DNA of 64,000 nt from Anastatus disparis (GCA_017163975.1 JAFFSR010000343.1:4720001-4784000); one strand, 5' to 3'. Shown: positions 1-9,122, numbered from the stretch's first letter. The notes: generated by a model not told the origin, from the sequence alone. Program-made: numbers and translations.

Positions 1-353
1 AATTAGTTAATAATTTAATATTTTTATTTTAGACATAAGAGTCTAATTTTATCAAAGCATCAAAATTAAACAAATTAAATCGACGGTAATTTAATATTTT
101 GAATTTTGATGTAAAAATAAAAATTCATTAAAGTAATATATTCGAAGGCATACAAATGAACCCCCAAATTGATTAAATGAAATCGATGGTAATTTAACAT
201 TTTGAATTTTGGTATAAAAATCAATATTTATCGAAGCATTATAATTGGTCGCACAATGCAAACATCAAATTAATATAATTATTATTAAATTGATGGTAAT
301 TCAATATCTTGAATTTTGATGTAGGAATCAAAATTTATTGAAGCATCATATTG
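1..353. repeat. AT-rich ~105-bp satellite array (left flank of Polinton)
   Basis: Diverged tandem units recur about every 102-107 bases. The landmark GA(C/T)GGTAATT(T/C)AA appears near 82, 184 and 291, followed each time by a TTTTGAATTTTGATGT-like segment and a TTATTRAAGCATCATATT-like segment. The same unit resumes on the other side of the Polinton at 16554, so both flanks belong to one array. Confidence 0.75.
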
Positions 354-359
354 CACATA
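354..359. repeat. Target-site duplication CACATA (left)
   Basis: CACATA lies directly outside the left terminal repeat and is repeated exactly at 16548-16553 outside the right one. Six-base duplications are the rule for Polinton/Maverick integration. Confidence 0.85.
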
Positions 360-469
360 AGTAGTTATAGGGGCACCATGGACCGTCAAAACAAACCCCC
401 ACTCCACCACCCCAAAGGTTACTGACCGGTGAGTCAATGACCTCTGAGAAGGTGAAGTAGGGGCTTGTT
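360..469 (+). repeat. Polinton left terminal inverted repeat
   Basis: It starts AGTAGTTATAGGGGCACC and aligns with the reverse complement of 16438-16547 over about 110 bases. Mismatches are few: one base gained in the CCACCCC run and a cluster of changes around 430. Weaker similarity continues inward for perhaps 20 bases. Confidence 0.88.
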
Positions 470-856
470 AGGCATGGTACCCGAACAACTGGAGGGTCAC
501 TTATCCCCACCTAGAAATTTAGAGTGAGGATAAACTGAAGGGTCACTGACCCCTAAATTTAGAGTGGGGATGAAAAATATTTTAATCGATATTTAAAAAT
601 TTTAAATATTTTAATATGTAACATGATACTTTTGATTATTAAAATTTATATTGAATCATAAAATATTAATTTAAAATATTTCAATTGCAACTAAATACTT
701 TTGAAAATTTAAATAATAAAAATTTTATATTGAATCGTGAAATATATAATTTGCAATATTACTGTGTGTATGAAAGTTGAGGAATTGGTAATGAACGAGG
801 TAAATGAAATACTCACATTTTAAAGTTTAACAGCATTTCTTATTAATAATAAAACA

Positions 857-1675
857 TTACAACGTAGCATTCATACAATTAACTAGTGTGTACATATGAT
901 AAATAATAAATTCGTGTATAATTATAAACAAATCTTCTTTTCCTAAAACTAGATTATTCTTTTTTAATAAATCGATGAGATCATTTACAAAATTATCATT
1001 AAAACTAGACATTGTGTTTTTTATATCGCTAGAAGTAAAGTATACATATTGAGATTCCTGACTTTTTTCTAATATATTTTTCATATTTGCAACCATTTCT
1101 CGTAATATATAATCCACAGATTTTGCAACAGTATTTAAATATCTAATTCTATAATCTATACATTTTGATAAATCTTTTAAACGTTCAAACGTGACACGTT
1201 TAAATACTAGTGACCGATTAAATCGACCATATTTTTTCGGCGGTCCACCACACTCCTCTCCTTCTGGTTGTGCGTCATTGGGTACCAATTCAAAAGCTCT
1301 CTCGTGAAAACTAATCATAAAACGGATAGTGTATCCTGGAATAGATAGCCGCTGATCCAGCATAGATTCCTCATTATAGCAAGTGAAAAAATCTTCAATT
1401 TTATCAAATTCCTCCTTCAACGCCTCCCAACAGTCTAGTGACAGTGGTAGACCTTGAAAATTGGCTCCACAGAAGCGTACTACGGGTGCAAACTCCTTTT
1501 TGCCTTCGCCGCCTATATTCTCCAGGCCTACCTGGATAATTTTTCCAAAAGAGCTGTTCAGCCCGTAGACCATTGGCAGAACCTGCTGCCAATAATATTT
1601 CTTGCTATTTTGTTTTATTAAATATGCCAAGTCATTACCAAATGTCTGCTCCAGGCTTCTCTTTTGACCAGCCAT
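857..1675 (-). CDS. Polinton-encoded protein of unknown function (272 aa)
   Basis: This is an intact frame at the left end of the minus-strand block, last in the order of transcription. I start it at the ATG beginning MAGQKRSLEQ; the open frame reaches 1726 only through a TTG. No named domain is certain. Residues roughly 40-95 contain a GKIIQVGLENIGG segment and later LSLDCWEALKEEFDKI, a strand-rich stretch followed by a helix. This faintly recalls the single-stranded-DNA-binding PC4 fold, but that is a guess. The C-terminal half is helical and lysine- and asparagine-rich. Its integrity next to a dead integrase is notable. It lies about 160 bp downstream of the protease gene. Confidence 0.6.
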   Translation of the reverse strand: MAGQKRSLEQTFGNDLAYLIKQNSKKYYWQQVLPMVYGLNSSFGKIIQVGLENIGGEGKKEFAPVVRFCGANFQGLPLSLDCWEALKEEFDKIEDFFTCYNEESMLDQRLSIPGYTIRFMISFHERAFELVPNDAQPEGEECGGPPKKYGRFNRSLVFKRVTFERLKDLSKCIDYRIRYLNTVAKSVDYILREMVANMKNILEKSQESQYVYFTSSDIKNTMSSFNDNFVNDLIDLLKKNNLVLGKEDLFIIIHEFIIYHMYTLVNCMNATL

Positions 1676-1831
1676 CTTGTTTAGGTTTTCTTGCTTGTTA
1701 CTGCTGTCACCGTCGATCACACACAACTGTGGCTAGAACAAGTGGATACCATTTCTTTTATACTGTAAAAATTCGTGGGGATGTCGTAAAAAAGGTGGCG
1801 TGTAACCAATCAGAGACAGTTAAGTATCAAA

Positions 1832-2275
1832 TTACGCATAACAAGTTTTTTCTATAAAATTCTTCACTATAGCATCATTTTTTTGCAAATTCTGCGAGAA
1901 ATTTTCCAAGAATTTCTTGAAACCCAATCCGGTAGACATATAATACAGAAACATGATACAATAATGACCACAAACATTGGAATATTCGCTTTGTAAGCGT
2001 TTATTATTCCATCTAAATTTTTTACAATTTTGCTGAATACGTCGTAAATGTTGTTGAATTTGTGGCGGCTTACCAAGACTATCAAAGTACATACCTGTGC
2101 CATACTTATCAACGTATATGGCAACCCAGTGCGCACCACGCTGGTTATAATTTTGCGTATTAAGCACAAGCGCACAAGGTTTCACCCACATCAGAGGAAT
2201 TCGATCCGCTGGATAAACGCCTACTGCGTGAAACTTGATTCTCATCAGATATCGAACAATCTCTTTTGAATTCAT
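1832..2275 (-). CDS. Adenain-like cysteine protease (Polinton PRO)
   Basis: The 147-aa frame matches the adenovirus-type/Ulp1-fold protease of Polintons, which cleaves capsid precursors during virion maturation. GAHWVAIYVD holds the catalytic histidine. YFDSLGKPP holds the acidic residue. NVCGHYCIMFLYYM, about 60 residues on, holds the catalytic cysteine. I chose the ATG of MNSKEIVRYL; the N-terminal VGVYPADRIP stretch fits the family, while the longer frame starts upstream inside the previous gene. The frame overlaps the 3' part of the preceding ORF by over 100 bp in another frame. No stop or frameshift is seen, so the enzyme could be functional. Confidence 0.85.
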   Translation of the reverse strand: MNSKEIVRYLMRIKFHAVGVYPADRIPLMWVKPCALVLNTQNYNQRGAHWVAIYVDKYGTGMYFDSLGKPPQIQQHLRRIQQNCKKFRWNNKRLQSEYSNVCGHYCIMFLYYMSTGLGFKKFLENFSQNLQKNDAIVKNFIEKTCYA

Positions 2276-2804
2276 TGCGGAGAATTTCGAAAAATTCTTC
2301 CACAATAAGCGATTTTACGCTGGGGTTAAGTTTCAGTAGCCACTGTTTCAGATTAGCAGCGTTATTTAGAGCACACACGTAATTTGAATAAGATGATTTT
2401 ATGTAATGATGCATGCACTGTACACTGCTGAAATTTAAATTTCTAAAAGCTGGACAATCTTGTTTTTCTAAATTTTCAATCTTACAGGTGGTGAGCTTGG
2501 AAAGTAGTTTAAGCTTTTCTTGACCTCGCACGAAAATTACACGGCAATGCTTGCAAATATCTTCCAAATTTTTGTATAATCTTTTTATCGATATATCACC
2601 TTCGTACCACTCCAGACCATGATGATTTAGTGTCACCCAATTGTTCTGTCTCAAAGCATTTTTAGGTAAGCGTCTTAAATTACAAGGAGGCGCCACAATC
2701 CAATGAGCGATGAAGTTTTTATGAATAGCAAGTACAGCCACCTCCTTTGGAATCAAACGGTTTTTGTTGTCCTTTAAAAACTGCACGTCAATCACCACGT
2801 CCAT
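2160..2804 (-). CDS. Conserved Polinton accessory protein, function unknown
   Basis: About 214 aa from the ATG of MDVVIDVQFLKD; the open frame continues to 2861 only with a GTG start. I recognise the general pattern (a DVQ strand, an alternating AHWIV stretch, a HHGLEWYEGD motif, then VIFVRGQEKL) from proteins repeatedly found beside Polinton capsid genes in insects, but no function is established to my knowledge. The alternating strand/helix layout and early aspartate could suit a nuclease-like fold, which is inference only. The last ~40 residues are serine-rich and overlap the protease gene, so the true end may be earlier. Confidence 0.6.
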   Translation of the reverse strand: MDVVIDVQFLKDNKNRLIPKEVAVLAIHKNFIAHWIVAPPCNLRRLPKNALRQNNWVTLNHHGLEWYEGDISIKRLYKNLEDICKHCRVIFVRGQEKLKLLSKLTTCKIENLEKQDCPAFRNLNFSSVQCMHHYIKSSYSNYVCALNNAANLKQWLLKLNPSVKSLIVEEFFEILRNEFKRDCSISDENQVSRSRRLSSGSNSSDVGETLCACA

Positions 2805-2896
2805 ACTGTTTGCAATTAAAGTTGCTTGCCGACTGAGATGATAAAGATGGCTTTGCTCCACTTAAATAGCGAGAACTATATCCCCACCACTACTAC

Positions 2897-4197
2897 TTAA
2901 CCGCTATAATCCACGACAACCTGTCTCGACGTGTCAATTTCGAGCAAATTGTCGTATTCAGCATAAATTATACAATTTACAGCGCCCTCTAGCGGGTTGT
3001 CGAATCTAACATCAATTCGTACATTACCATTTCTTATCAAATTCCAATGACTACCATCGTTCGCCAATAAATCAGGTGTCAAATCAAAAGCAAATAGGCA
3101 GTAACCGTTTGGATAGTCTTTACGGGTAATCGAGTTGCCTGAATTCATAAAGTGAATACCAGTGCCGGAAAAAAGTGTATGATAAGCATCAACGTACATT
3201 TTCTTTTTTTGAAATCTTGCTGTAAGGGTTTCGATGGCACTTGCATTCCATCAACGTACAGACATAGAAAATTTATATTAAAATTCTTGAAATTAAACGG
3301 GTTAAGACTTTTATCTCCGTTGTAAGCTTTATTCTCAACAAAACCGAGTATAATTCTTTTTGGTAGTTGACCTAATATGACATTGTCGATTGTTTCCCCA
3401 TGCACACCATTATGTAACGTAACAGCCTTAACTTCTACACGTGTCAGTGGGTATTTTGCAGTAGTCTGCGACAATAGTTTTTCGTGTGCTAGCACGAGTG
3501 AAGGATTCAATCTTACTCGACGCACAAAAAGCGTAGCCTCTGTAATATTTACTGTAAAAGCACCAGCGGGATCCATAAGACAGAAACCATCACGAGAACG
3601 CACGAGCCTTACTCTAACTTCAACGCCACCCAGTAATAATTTGTCTTGATTAAAAACATCACAATGTAAATGGCCGAGTAAATCAATCTTTCTGTTAACC
3701 ATAAGCGCTTTACGCTGGCCGAGACCTGTATTACCACCTGTGGTATCGTCCATTTTCCCTGCTGTATCATCGTACCACAATCCACTCGTTAAATGAGACT
3801 TTTTAGCTGTTGGGCCATAATTTAGTAATGTTTCAATGTAAGCTCTGTATGCATAAGCATTGTTTGGTGGTGAAACAGGTTTTTGATTGAATAGCACGTC
3901 GACTTGATTGAACAACGAATGCAAAAGATTATTTATTGGTTTAACGTTCGGATCTTTAGGTGGTTCAGCACTAGTGCATGTTACACTTACACTCACACTT
4001 AACATTGTGTGAGCCAAGTCTAGATACTCAGTGTTGCCAGGGATGGTAAATTCAATTGGTGATTGGTCGTTAAGTGAAGATATCGGTTTGTACTGAACCC
4101 AGTAAGATCCTTCAATTGCAGTCTGTGTCGAGGGTAATTCAAAAAGTGATAATTCCGACTTGATCGACTGACAAGATTCTGTATGCAACAGTGCCAT
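2897..4197 (-). pseudogene. Major capsid protein (double jelly-roll type), one frameshift
   Basis: The first frame (4197 to 3145, ATG start MALLHTES) and the second (3199 to 2897) are consecutive parts of one protein of about 430 aa. It corresponds to the Polinton/adintovirus hexon-like capsid protein, often listed in insects as F54H12.2-like. Typical features are the FTIPGNTEYLDLA strand near the N-terminus, the LFNQVDVLFN segment, and near the C-terminus FDLTPDLLANDGSHWNL. The reading frame moves by -1 at a run of seven A (minus strand) near 3207-3213. The first frame then runs on for about 20 unrelated residues. The change could be decay, a homopolymer assembly error, or less likely ribosomal slippage. 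Confidence 0.82.
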
Positions 4198-4206
4198 CTT
4201 GAAATT

Positions 4207-4692
4207 TTAATTTTCAAAAATATCTTTAGCTACACGTGCTTTCTTATTCTGCTTCTTCTTCTTTTTCGTAACTTTATCACTTCTCGAGCGTTTAGCCGCT
4301 GAGGTATTTGTAGTGCCAGGTGCACTCGACGACTGAGTTGATGATGTCTCGTTCTTCTTTTTATATTCTGATTCCTCTTCCTCTTTCGCACTCGACTCAC
4401 CCAAGAGCAATTTGTCCAGAACAACGTCAGCTTTTCTTTTGAGGTTTTCACCACTCTCGCAAATGCGCTGTTTGGTCGCCTCTTTGACCGGTCTGCCACC
4501 TAGAGTGACATCATCTAGGATATTTTTACCTGCTCGGAGAGCCTCCTTACCGACCGCTTTTGCACCTTGTTTGATCTTCGGTATAGCTGCCCGGAAGAGA
4601 CCTTTCAAAAAACTACCTACTCCTGCACCCGACTGGTGATAACCAACACAAGGTTTACCAACTGTAACACACTTACCCCCACCACCAATCAT
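4207..4692 (-). CDS. Glycine-rich pVI/pX-like virion protein of Polintons
   Basis: About 161 aa from the ATG of MIGGGGKC. The open frame continues upstream to 4719 without another ATG. An N-terminal glycine cluster is followed by GVGSFLKGLF, an amphipathic helix and a KQGAKAVGKEALRAG stretch. The C-terminal third is acidic, then very basic (clusters of K and R). This layout is found in the small protein encoded beside capsid genes in Polintons and adintoviruses, which has been compared with adenovirus membrane-active pVI and core protein pX. It lies 9 bp upstream of the major capsid gene, as in an operon-like late cluster. Confidence 0.7.
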   Translation of the reverse strand: MIGGGGKCVTVGKPCVGYHQSGAGVGSFLKGLFRAAIPKIKQGAKAVGKEALRAGKNILDDVTLGGRPVKEATKQRICESGENLKRKADVVLDKLLLGESSAKEEEESEYKKKNETSSTQSSSAPGTTNTSAAKRSRSDKVTKKKKKQNKKARVAKDIFEN

Positions 4693-4726
4693 TTGGTTAT
4701 TGAAAAAATCTTCAAACACAGGTATT

Positions 4727-5541
4727 TCATCGGATGCGCTTAAAGTGAAGCGTTACAGTCAGCGTACCGTAGTCGAATGGAATGGGAAATCCGTGTTCGT
4801 CTCTTATATCTATTTCTATCGACTGAAACGTAGGTACATTGGTGGTGAAAAGTTTTTAATTCCAACACCTCCGTAAACGTAGTCACGCAAATGAAGCGAG
4901 ACTATACGTAGTAAGCTCGTGCGCATGTCACCTGTTACATAAGGCTGGCAAATGTTGCTGTAAACCATGAGCACGGTTGGTAACCCGTTCACAAGATTTG
5001 CTGGACGATTACCGGCAATGTAGTGTTCTTTATTACCTTTGCAAGAGAAAATTGGTACATTTTCCAAACCTAAAATTCTAAGTAATTTTTCCGATAGGGT
5101 AAACGTGTGCATATAAGTTGTACAATCTTCACCACATCGACATTTAATCTGTACATAGCCACCAGCGCGGATTTCAAAATATAAATGATTTTTCACATTC
5201 TCGAGATTATTTATTTCTTCTAAGAGACTTTCAATGTCACGGTAAACACCAGGTTTAACGCGGGCAAACACCTCGGCCTTTTGTTGAGTCTCCTCCTCTG
5301 TTTCTCGCAAAACATTCGCCACGTCACGTTTGGATGTTTTAACAGAAATCACCCCCTCACGCTCTACCACTGATATATGCTGAAATGTGAGAGGTATTTG
5401 AATTTCCGTGAGTCCTACACACCAGTCACCATGAAGATAAAAATTTTGTGATAATTGTGTTGAAAAATGTATCGCCACATTGTGTGGAAAGACAAACTTG
5501 CTGCTGTTGGTCGGTAAAACCATGTAAAATTCATCGTTCAT
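4727..5541 (-). pseudogene. Penton-like minor capsid protein, C-terminal frameshift
   Basis: The intact first part (5541 to 4816, 241 aa, ATG MNDEFYMVLPTNSS) matches the single jelly-roll minor capsid/penton protein of Polintons. Its N-terminal signature runs FYMVLPTNSS, then a HFSTQL strand and GDWCVGLTEIQIP. The frame ends soon after VYGGVGIKNFS. The expected C-terminal strand (DIRDEHGFPIPF, then TLTVTLHF) is present in another frame down to a TGA at 4727-4729. A one- or two-base indel therefore lies near 4840-4860, in an AAAAACTTTT context. The gene overlaps the end of the integrase frame by 4 bp. Confidence 0.78.
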
Positions 5542-6659
5542 TGTAAATTTTTTAAATCTTTAGCTTTTATCCAAGAATTGAATTTTTCTGGATACCCCCT
5601 CCAACTGACCGAATATTGTTTTTTCGACCCCCTACCTTTGCCCTTCAAAACCTCATCAACCTCAAACGCTTCGCTATCTAAATCTTTGCGCACTCTGCTC
5701 AACTGTTCTTCGTAAAAATATCCGTCAATTTTTTCTCCATCAAGATTTGTCAAAATATAGACGGATGGTTGTTGTCTTGTGTTGACTCTTATAATTTTAA
5801 ACAGTTCCAGAGTCCAGCCACCCTCGTATGCTTTCTTGAAGGCTGTCTTGGCACGATTGACACGAACCAGATCGCCAACGCTGTATTTAGCTATTCAAAA
5901 CGGCTGTTTTTCGCTGTAACGCAACGTCAAATTTTGACGCACCACGTGAGCATCATATAAGTTGACTTTGGAAGGGGGCATTTTTATGGCACTGTGCTAT
6001 GACTTGTTGTAACACGTCACAATTTTTTGCAAAACATCTATATAACGTCTTGTGCGCGAGTCAGTAAAGTATCGTCAGATACGACCTTTGAGAGTTCGAA
6101 TAAAGCGTTCGGCAATGGCTGCCTTTATATCAGGGTCTCTGACGACTCGATAGGTAATATGTTTCTGTTTTAGCACCTCTTGCACCTCTTGACCGATAAA
6201 CTCTTTACCTTTATCAGTCTGTAGATAAATAGGATGTCTATCATTACATCGTGATAAAATTTTGTCTAATGCTACAGCGACGCTTCAACTGGTTTTGTCG
6301 AGAAGAGGCTCTGCCCAGGCAAACTTTGAAAGTGCATCAATGACAATGAGAATATAGCTGTACCCATCATTGTAGGTTTTAAGTGATATAAAATCTGCCA
6401 AGTCAGCTTCCCACACTTCAAAGGGGCTAAAAACGTTGTAATGTCGACGAGGAAAACGATGTCTCACGAGTTTCTGTAAGGTATGTGCATCCTGACTCTC
6501 CAACCATTTGGCAATGGTATTGTTATCAAATTTTTTGGGTTTCGCGTGTTTCAGTAGATGAGCACCAGCGTACGCTGATGGTGCAGAAAGATTATAGTAA
6601 TAATGCTCAAGATCATCCGGCTTTTTCACCTCCTTCTTCTTTTTCTCCTTCTTTTTCAT
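5538..6659 (-). pseudogene. Retroviral-type integrase with chromodomain, four in-frame stops
   Basis: One continuous frame of 374 codons, without frameshift, encodes the Polinton integrase (F54H12.3-like). The lysine-rich N-terminus is followed by a DDE core: first aspartate in FEVWEADLADF, second in YLQTDKGKEF, glutamate in DIKAAIAERF. The C-terminus is a chromodomain (FEVDEVLKGKG, then SVSWRGYPEKFNSWI). Stops lie at 6285-6287 (TGA), 6075-6077 (TGA), 5997-5999 (TAG) and 5895-5897 (TGA). The first falls in the core between the first and second catalytic residues, so no functional enzyme is expected. All catalytic residues remain recognisable. The start ATG at 6659 overlaps the preceding PLA2 gene. 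Confidence 0.88.
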
Positions 6660-7017
6660 TGCTCCTCCTCCTCCCCCTCTTACAAACTAGCTTTTTCTCT
6701 CTCTTTTGCTGTCTTTTAAATGTATTTTTAATGCGTTTCAAAAATTTATCAAACGCAATTTTGCTGACCATGCACAAAACAGTAATACCAGCTGCAGTCT
6801 TTTCATTGCCATCTGCAGTCTCCGAGAGCATGCGTGAAAATGCTCGTTCAGCCAACAGTCTGTCGGCTTTTATATGATTCGTTATTTTTTTATTTGAATA
6901 TGAAATATCGTGCTCTAGACAGGCATTGTCAAGAGGATTTTTTCCTCTCTGACCACGTCTGAGACGCTCTTCGAGATGCGTGCCAGGGCCAAGAAACTGG
7001 TAGCCTGGTAGATGCAT
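6613..7017 (-). CDS. Phospholipase A2-domain protein (parvovirus VP1-like PLA2)
   Basis: 134 aa, ATG start MHLPGYQFLG. Residues about 5-15 (GYQFLGPGTHLE) form the calcium-binding loop. Residues about 29-41 (NPLDNACLEHDISYS) carry the His-Asp catalytic pair. Both follow the minimal PLA2 domain of parvovirus VP1 rather than a secreted animal PLA2, which would be longer and cysteine-rich. Similar domains have been reported in some adintoviruses, where a membrane-breaching role in entry is assumed. The C-terminal part has a hydrophobic stretch (AAGITVLCMVSKIAF) and a basic tail. The frame is open and overlaps the start of the integrase gene by about 47 bp. Confidence 0.83.
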   Translation of the reverse strand: MHLPGYQFLGPGTHLEERLRRGQRGKNPLDNACLEHDISYSNKKITNHIKADRLLAERAFSRMLSETADGNEKTAAGITVLCMVSKIAFDKFLKRIKNTFKRQQKREKKLVCKRGRRRSNEKEGEKEEGGEKAG

Positions 7018-7112
7018 TTCAAAGGGTACAACCGAAATTAATCAGTCTATAAAAGCACCAGTTTCCTCCCCCTCCTCCTCCTCCTCCCCCTCCATCACTT
7101 GCTTCCATGCTT

Positions 7113-8119
7113 TCACATACGGTCCCATTTTAGCTGTTCGAGGCGATTCTTTTTTACAGGGACTGATGGCGTAGCTGCCAACTCGCTACCAACTTTTTTA
7201 CGCTTTTTCGCACTCTCAACTTTTTTCTCCTTTACACTCGTTTGACCAGTAGCTGTTGAAGAATAATAACCTTCGTTTTCTGACGACGATGACAGCGATG
7301 AATCAGGGCTATGAGATGCAATCGTACGCCACAGTTGATCGTTACCAATGAATTCTCGAGGTATACTAACTTGTCGCAAGACGCGTGCAAACTGTTTGTA
7401 TCCGCGCGGTGGCGGCCTTTTTCTACTTCTCATAGCTTTGTTCATTAAATCGACAATATTAGCACCCTTGACAACAGTGCCATCTAGCTTGATTATACCA
7501 CGATTATCCCATTCAATATTACCAGCAGGGTTGGTTTCTGAAAGGCTCTACGCTCACAGTTCATGACTGTAAGCTTGAAAATAGTAGATTGTAGTAGTTA
7601 ACAAATAAGTCGTCGCAGCGCTATAAACACTAAATCTCTACACTGACAGTCATGAACTGTGAGCGTAGAGCCTTTCAGAAACCAACCCTGATTACCAGCT
7701 TGCCGCAAATATCTAATAAGGTGTCTGGCATTGCTTCGAAATTTCTGCGGTACCGACTGGACAAGCTGTTCGTCGTCGTCGATTTCGTCATTATTGTCTG
7801 TACCCATCGTCGTTTTCGTTTCTAATAATGTTGTCTCGTTTGGGCGTATTATACCCCTACTTTCATCCTTCTCCTCCCCTCTTAGATGCAAGTAACGCTG
7901 CAAGATTCGTTGATATTGCAGAGATTTTTGATGCTCATCATCCGTAGAATGTAAAATTTTACTCATATCCTCGTCAAGGCGTGTCGAGGCTGTACCAGGT
8001 GTCTGGACACTGGATGGTGGTGTTGTATGATTGGTAGTTGGTACGTCGTGCTGCTGCTGCAGCCGCTGTTGCTCCAAGCACTCTTGCGGTACTAAAATCA
8101 TTTTTCTTGCGTACTCCAT
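7113..8119 (-). pseudogene. Conserved Polinton protein of unknown function, split by a hAT MITE
   Basis: Two open pieces belong to one gene: 8119 to about 7699 (ATG MEYARKMILV) and about 7517 to 7113 (ending LEQLKWDRM). A 165-bp MITE plus its 8-bp duplication (173 bp in all) lies between them. Subtracting 173 bp makes the two frames coincide exactly, so the gene was open when the MITE landed. Visible features are a glutamine- and threonine-rich N-terminal third, an acidic NNDEIDDDEQ patch, a central RHLIRYLRQAG helix, then MRSRKRPPPRGY and a serine-rich, lysine-rich tail. I know the general type from Polinton gene blocks but no function. It overlaps the next upstream gene by 22 bp. Confidence 0.72.
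7526..7690. mobile_element. hAT-type foldback MITE (165 bp) with 8-bp TSD
   Basis: Near-perfect inverted repeats start CAGGGTTGGTTTCTGAAAGG and end with the reverse complement, each extending about 50 bases to a GTTCATGACTGT core. The target duplication ATTACCAG at 7518-7525 and 7691-7698 is exact. CAGGG-type ends and an 8-bp duplication are hAT hallmarks. Confidence 0.9.
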
Positions 8120-8436
8120 GCCGATAAAACAGGTTTCACAATTAGCCGTAGTAAATATGCTGATTTTACCACCAATTTCCTTTTTACCTCCAAACTACCC
8201 GGTTTAGCGAGTTTTCGCAACAGTGGTGCGACTTTTCGCAATTGTTTCTTATAATACTTGCTGAGTGGAATATTTCCACGTAAAATGTTCAAAGCACACT
8301 CGCAAATGTACGTTATAAGTTTGGAATTTGCTTCGCGTAATATGGCCTTGAGTTGAGAAAGTTCGATTTTACACAAAACATGTAGCTGAGTCCAGTACTT
8401 TTCTGGAATTGGTCTGCTGCTACGACTACGTCTCAT
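8098..8436 (-). CDS. Small basic Polinton protein, function unknown
   Basis: 112 aa, ATG start MRRSRSSRPIPEKY. The protein is strongly basic and helical. The central segment (ITYICECALNILRGNIPLSKYYKKQLRK, quoted as ECALNILRGNIPLSKYYKKQ) and the downstream LAKPGSLEVKRKLVVK recall a short protein encoded repeatedly in Polinton/adintovirus gene blocks, thought to be a virion or core protein. That assignment is by pattern only. It starts 9 bp after the ATPase stop and overlaps the following gene by 22 bp, which suggests a polycistronic or tightly packed late block. Confidence 0.65.
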   Translation of the reverse strand: MRRSRSSRPIPEKYWTQLHVLCKIELSQLKAILREANSKLITYICECALNILRGNIPLSKYYKKQLRKVAPLLRKLAKPGSLEVKRKLVVKSAYLLRLIVKPVLSAWSTQEK

Positions 8437-8444
8437 CGGCTCAA

Positions 8445-9122
8445 TTACAATCGCACGACTGGTAGATTATTCGAGCGAGCACCAGCTTTTATGGGTTTGC
8501 AGCGAGGCACATAAACGTACTGATGTTTGTCGAACGGAAATATACAAGTACGAAATCTCACGTATTCAGGCGTACCCTGTTTCAGATCTATGAACAAATA
8601 GCCGTGTGGTTGTGCTGTGGCATCGAGATATGCCTCTTGCAAAAAACGAGGCTCCTCGGGGCAGACTTGGCGCGCCAGATGATTTATTTGCGCTCGATCG
8701 CGCGGATTTTTAAATACCACGATGTAATTAGAGTTTAAAGAAATTTCTCGCTGACCTTGATGAAAGAGATTTTGCGAGATAAGGATGACGCTCAAGTTAT
8801 TGTGATGATTGCCTTTGGTAAAGAGATTTACTACAGCTCTGTTGGACGATTCTCTCATCAGATCGTCGAGAATCAAGAGTTTTGCTCGTGGATCATTGGC
8901 ATAGTCTTCGCTCTTTGGTAAACACTCGTGGAATTCGATACCCTCGCCCAACTCCTTGTAAATTGGCTGCCACTCGGTATAGTACAAGAGTATACGCTCG
9001 AATTTTGTATCACTTATGCGATCAATGTGATGCAAAAAATTCTTCACGAATACTGTTTTACCACACGAGCTGGGTCCACAAATCATCAAAGTCCACGGAT
9101 GCACCCACCTGCAAACGTCCAT
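8445..9122 (-). CDS. A32/FtsK-HerA-type genome-packaging ATPase
   Basis: 225 aa, ATG start MDVCRWVHPW. The Walker A motif GPSSCGKT is at residues about 16-23 and Walker B (KLLILDDLM) at about 80-88. The downstream NNLSVILISQNLF segment is the sensor-like strand of this family. It corresponds to the packaging ATPase of Polintons, adintoviruses and NCLDVs, which drives DNA into the capsid. Length and motif spacing are normal and the frame has no break. It is first in the minus-strand block, so its promoter should lie in 9123-9350. Confidence 0.88.
   Translation of the reverse strand: MDVCRWVHPWTLMICGPSSCGKTVFVKNFLHHIDRISDTKFERILLYYTEWQPIYKELGEGIEFHECLPKSEDYANDPRAKLLILDDLMRESSNRAVVNLFTKGNHHNNLSVILISQNLFHQGQREISLNSNYIVVFKNPRDRAQINHLARQVCPEEPRFLQEAYLDATAQPHGYLFIDLKQGTPEYVRFRTCIFPFDKHQYVYVPRCKPIKAGARSNNLPVVRL

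Noticed and set aside
3377..3649. Plus-strand 90-codon ORF within the capsid gene
   Set aside because: Antisense shadow of the major capsid protein frame.
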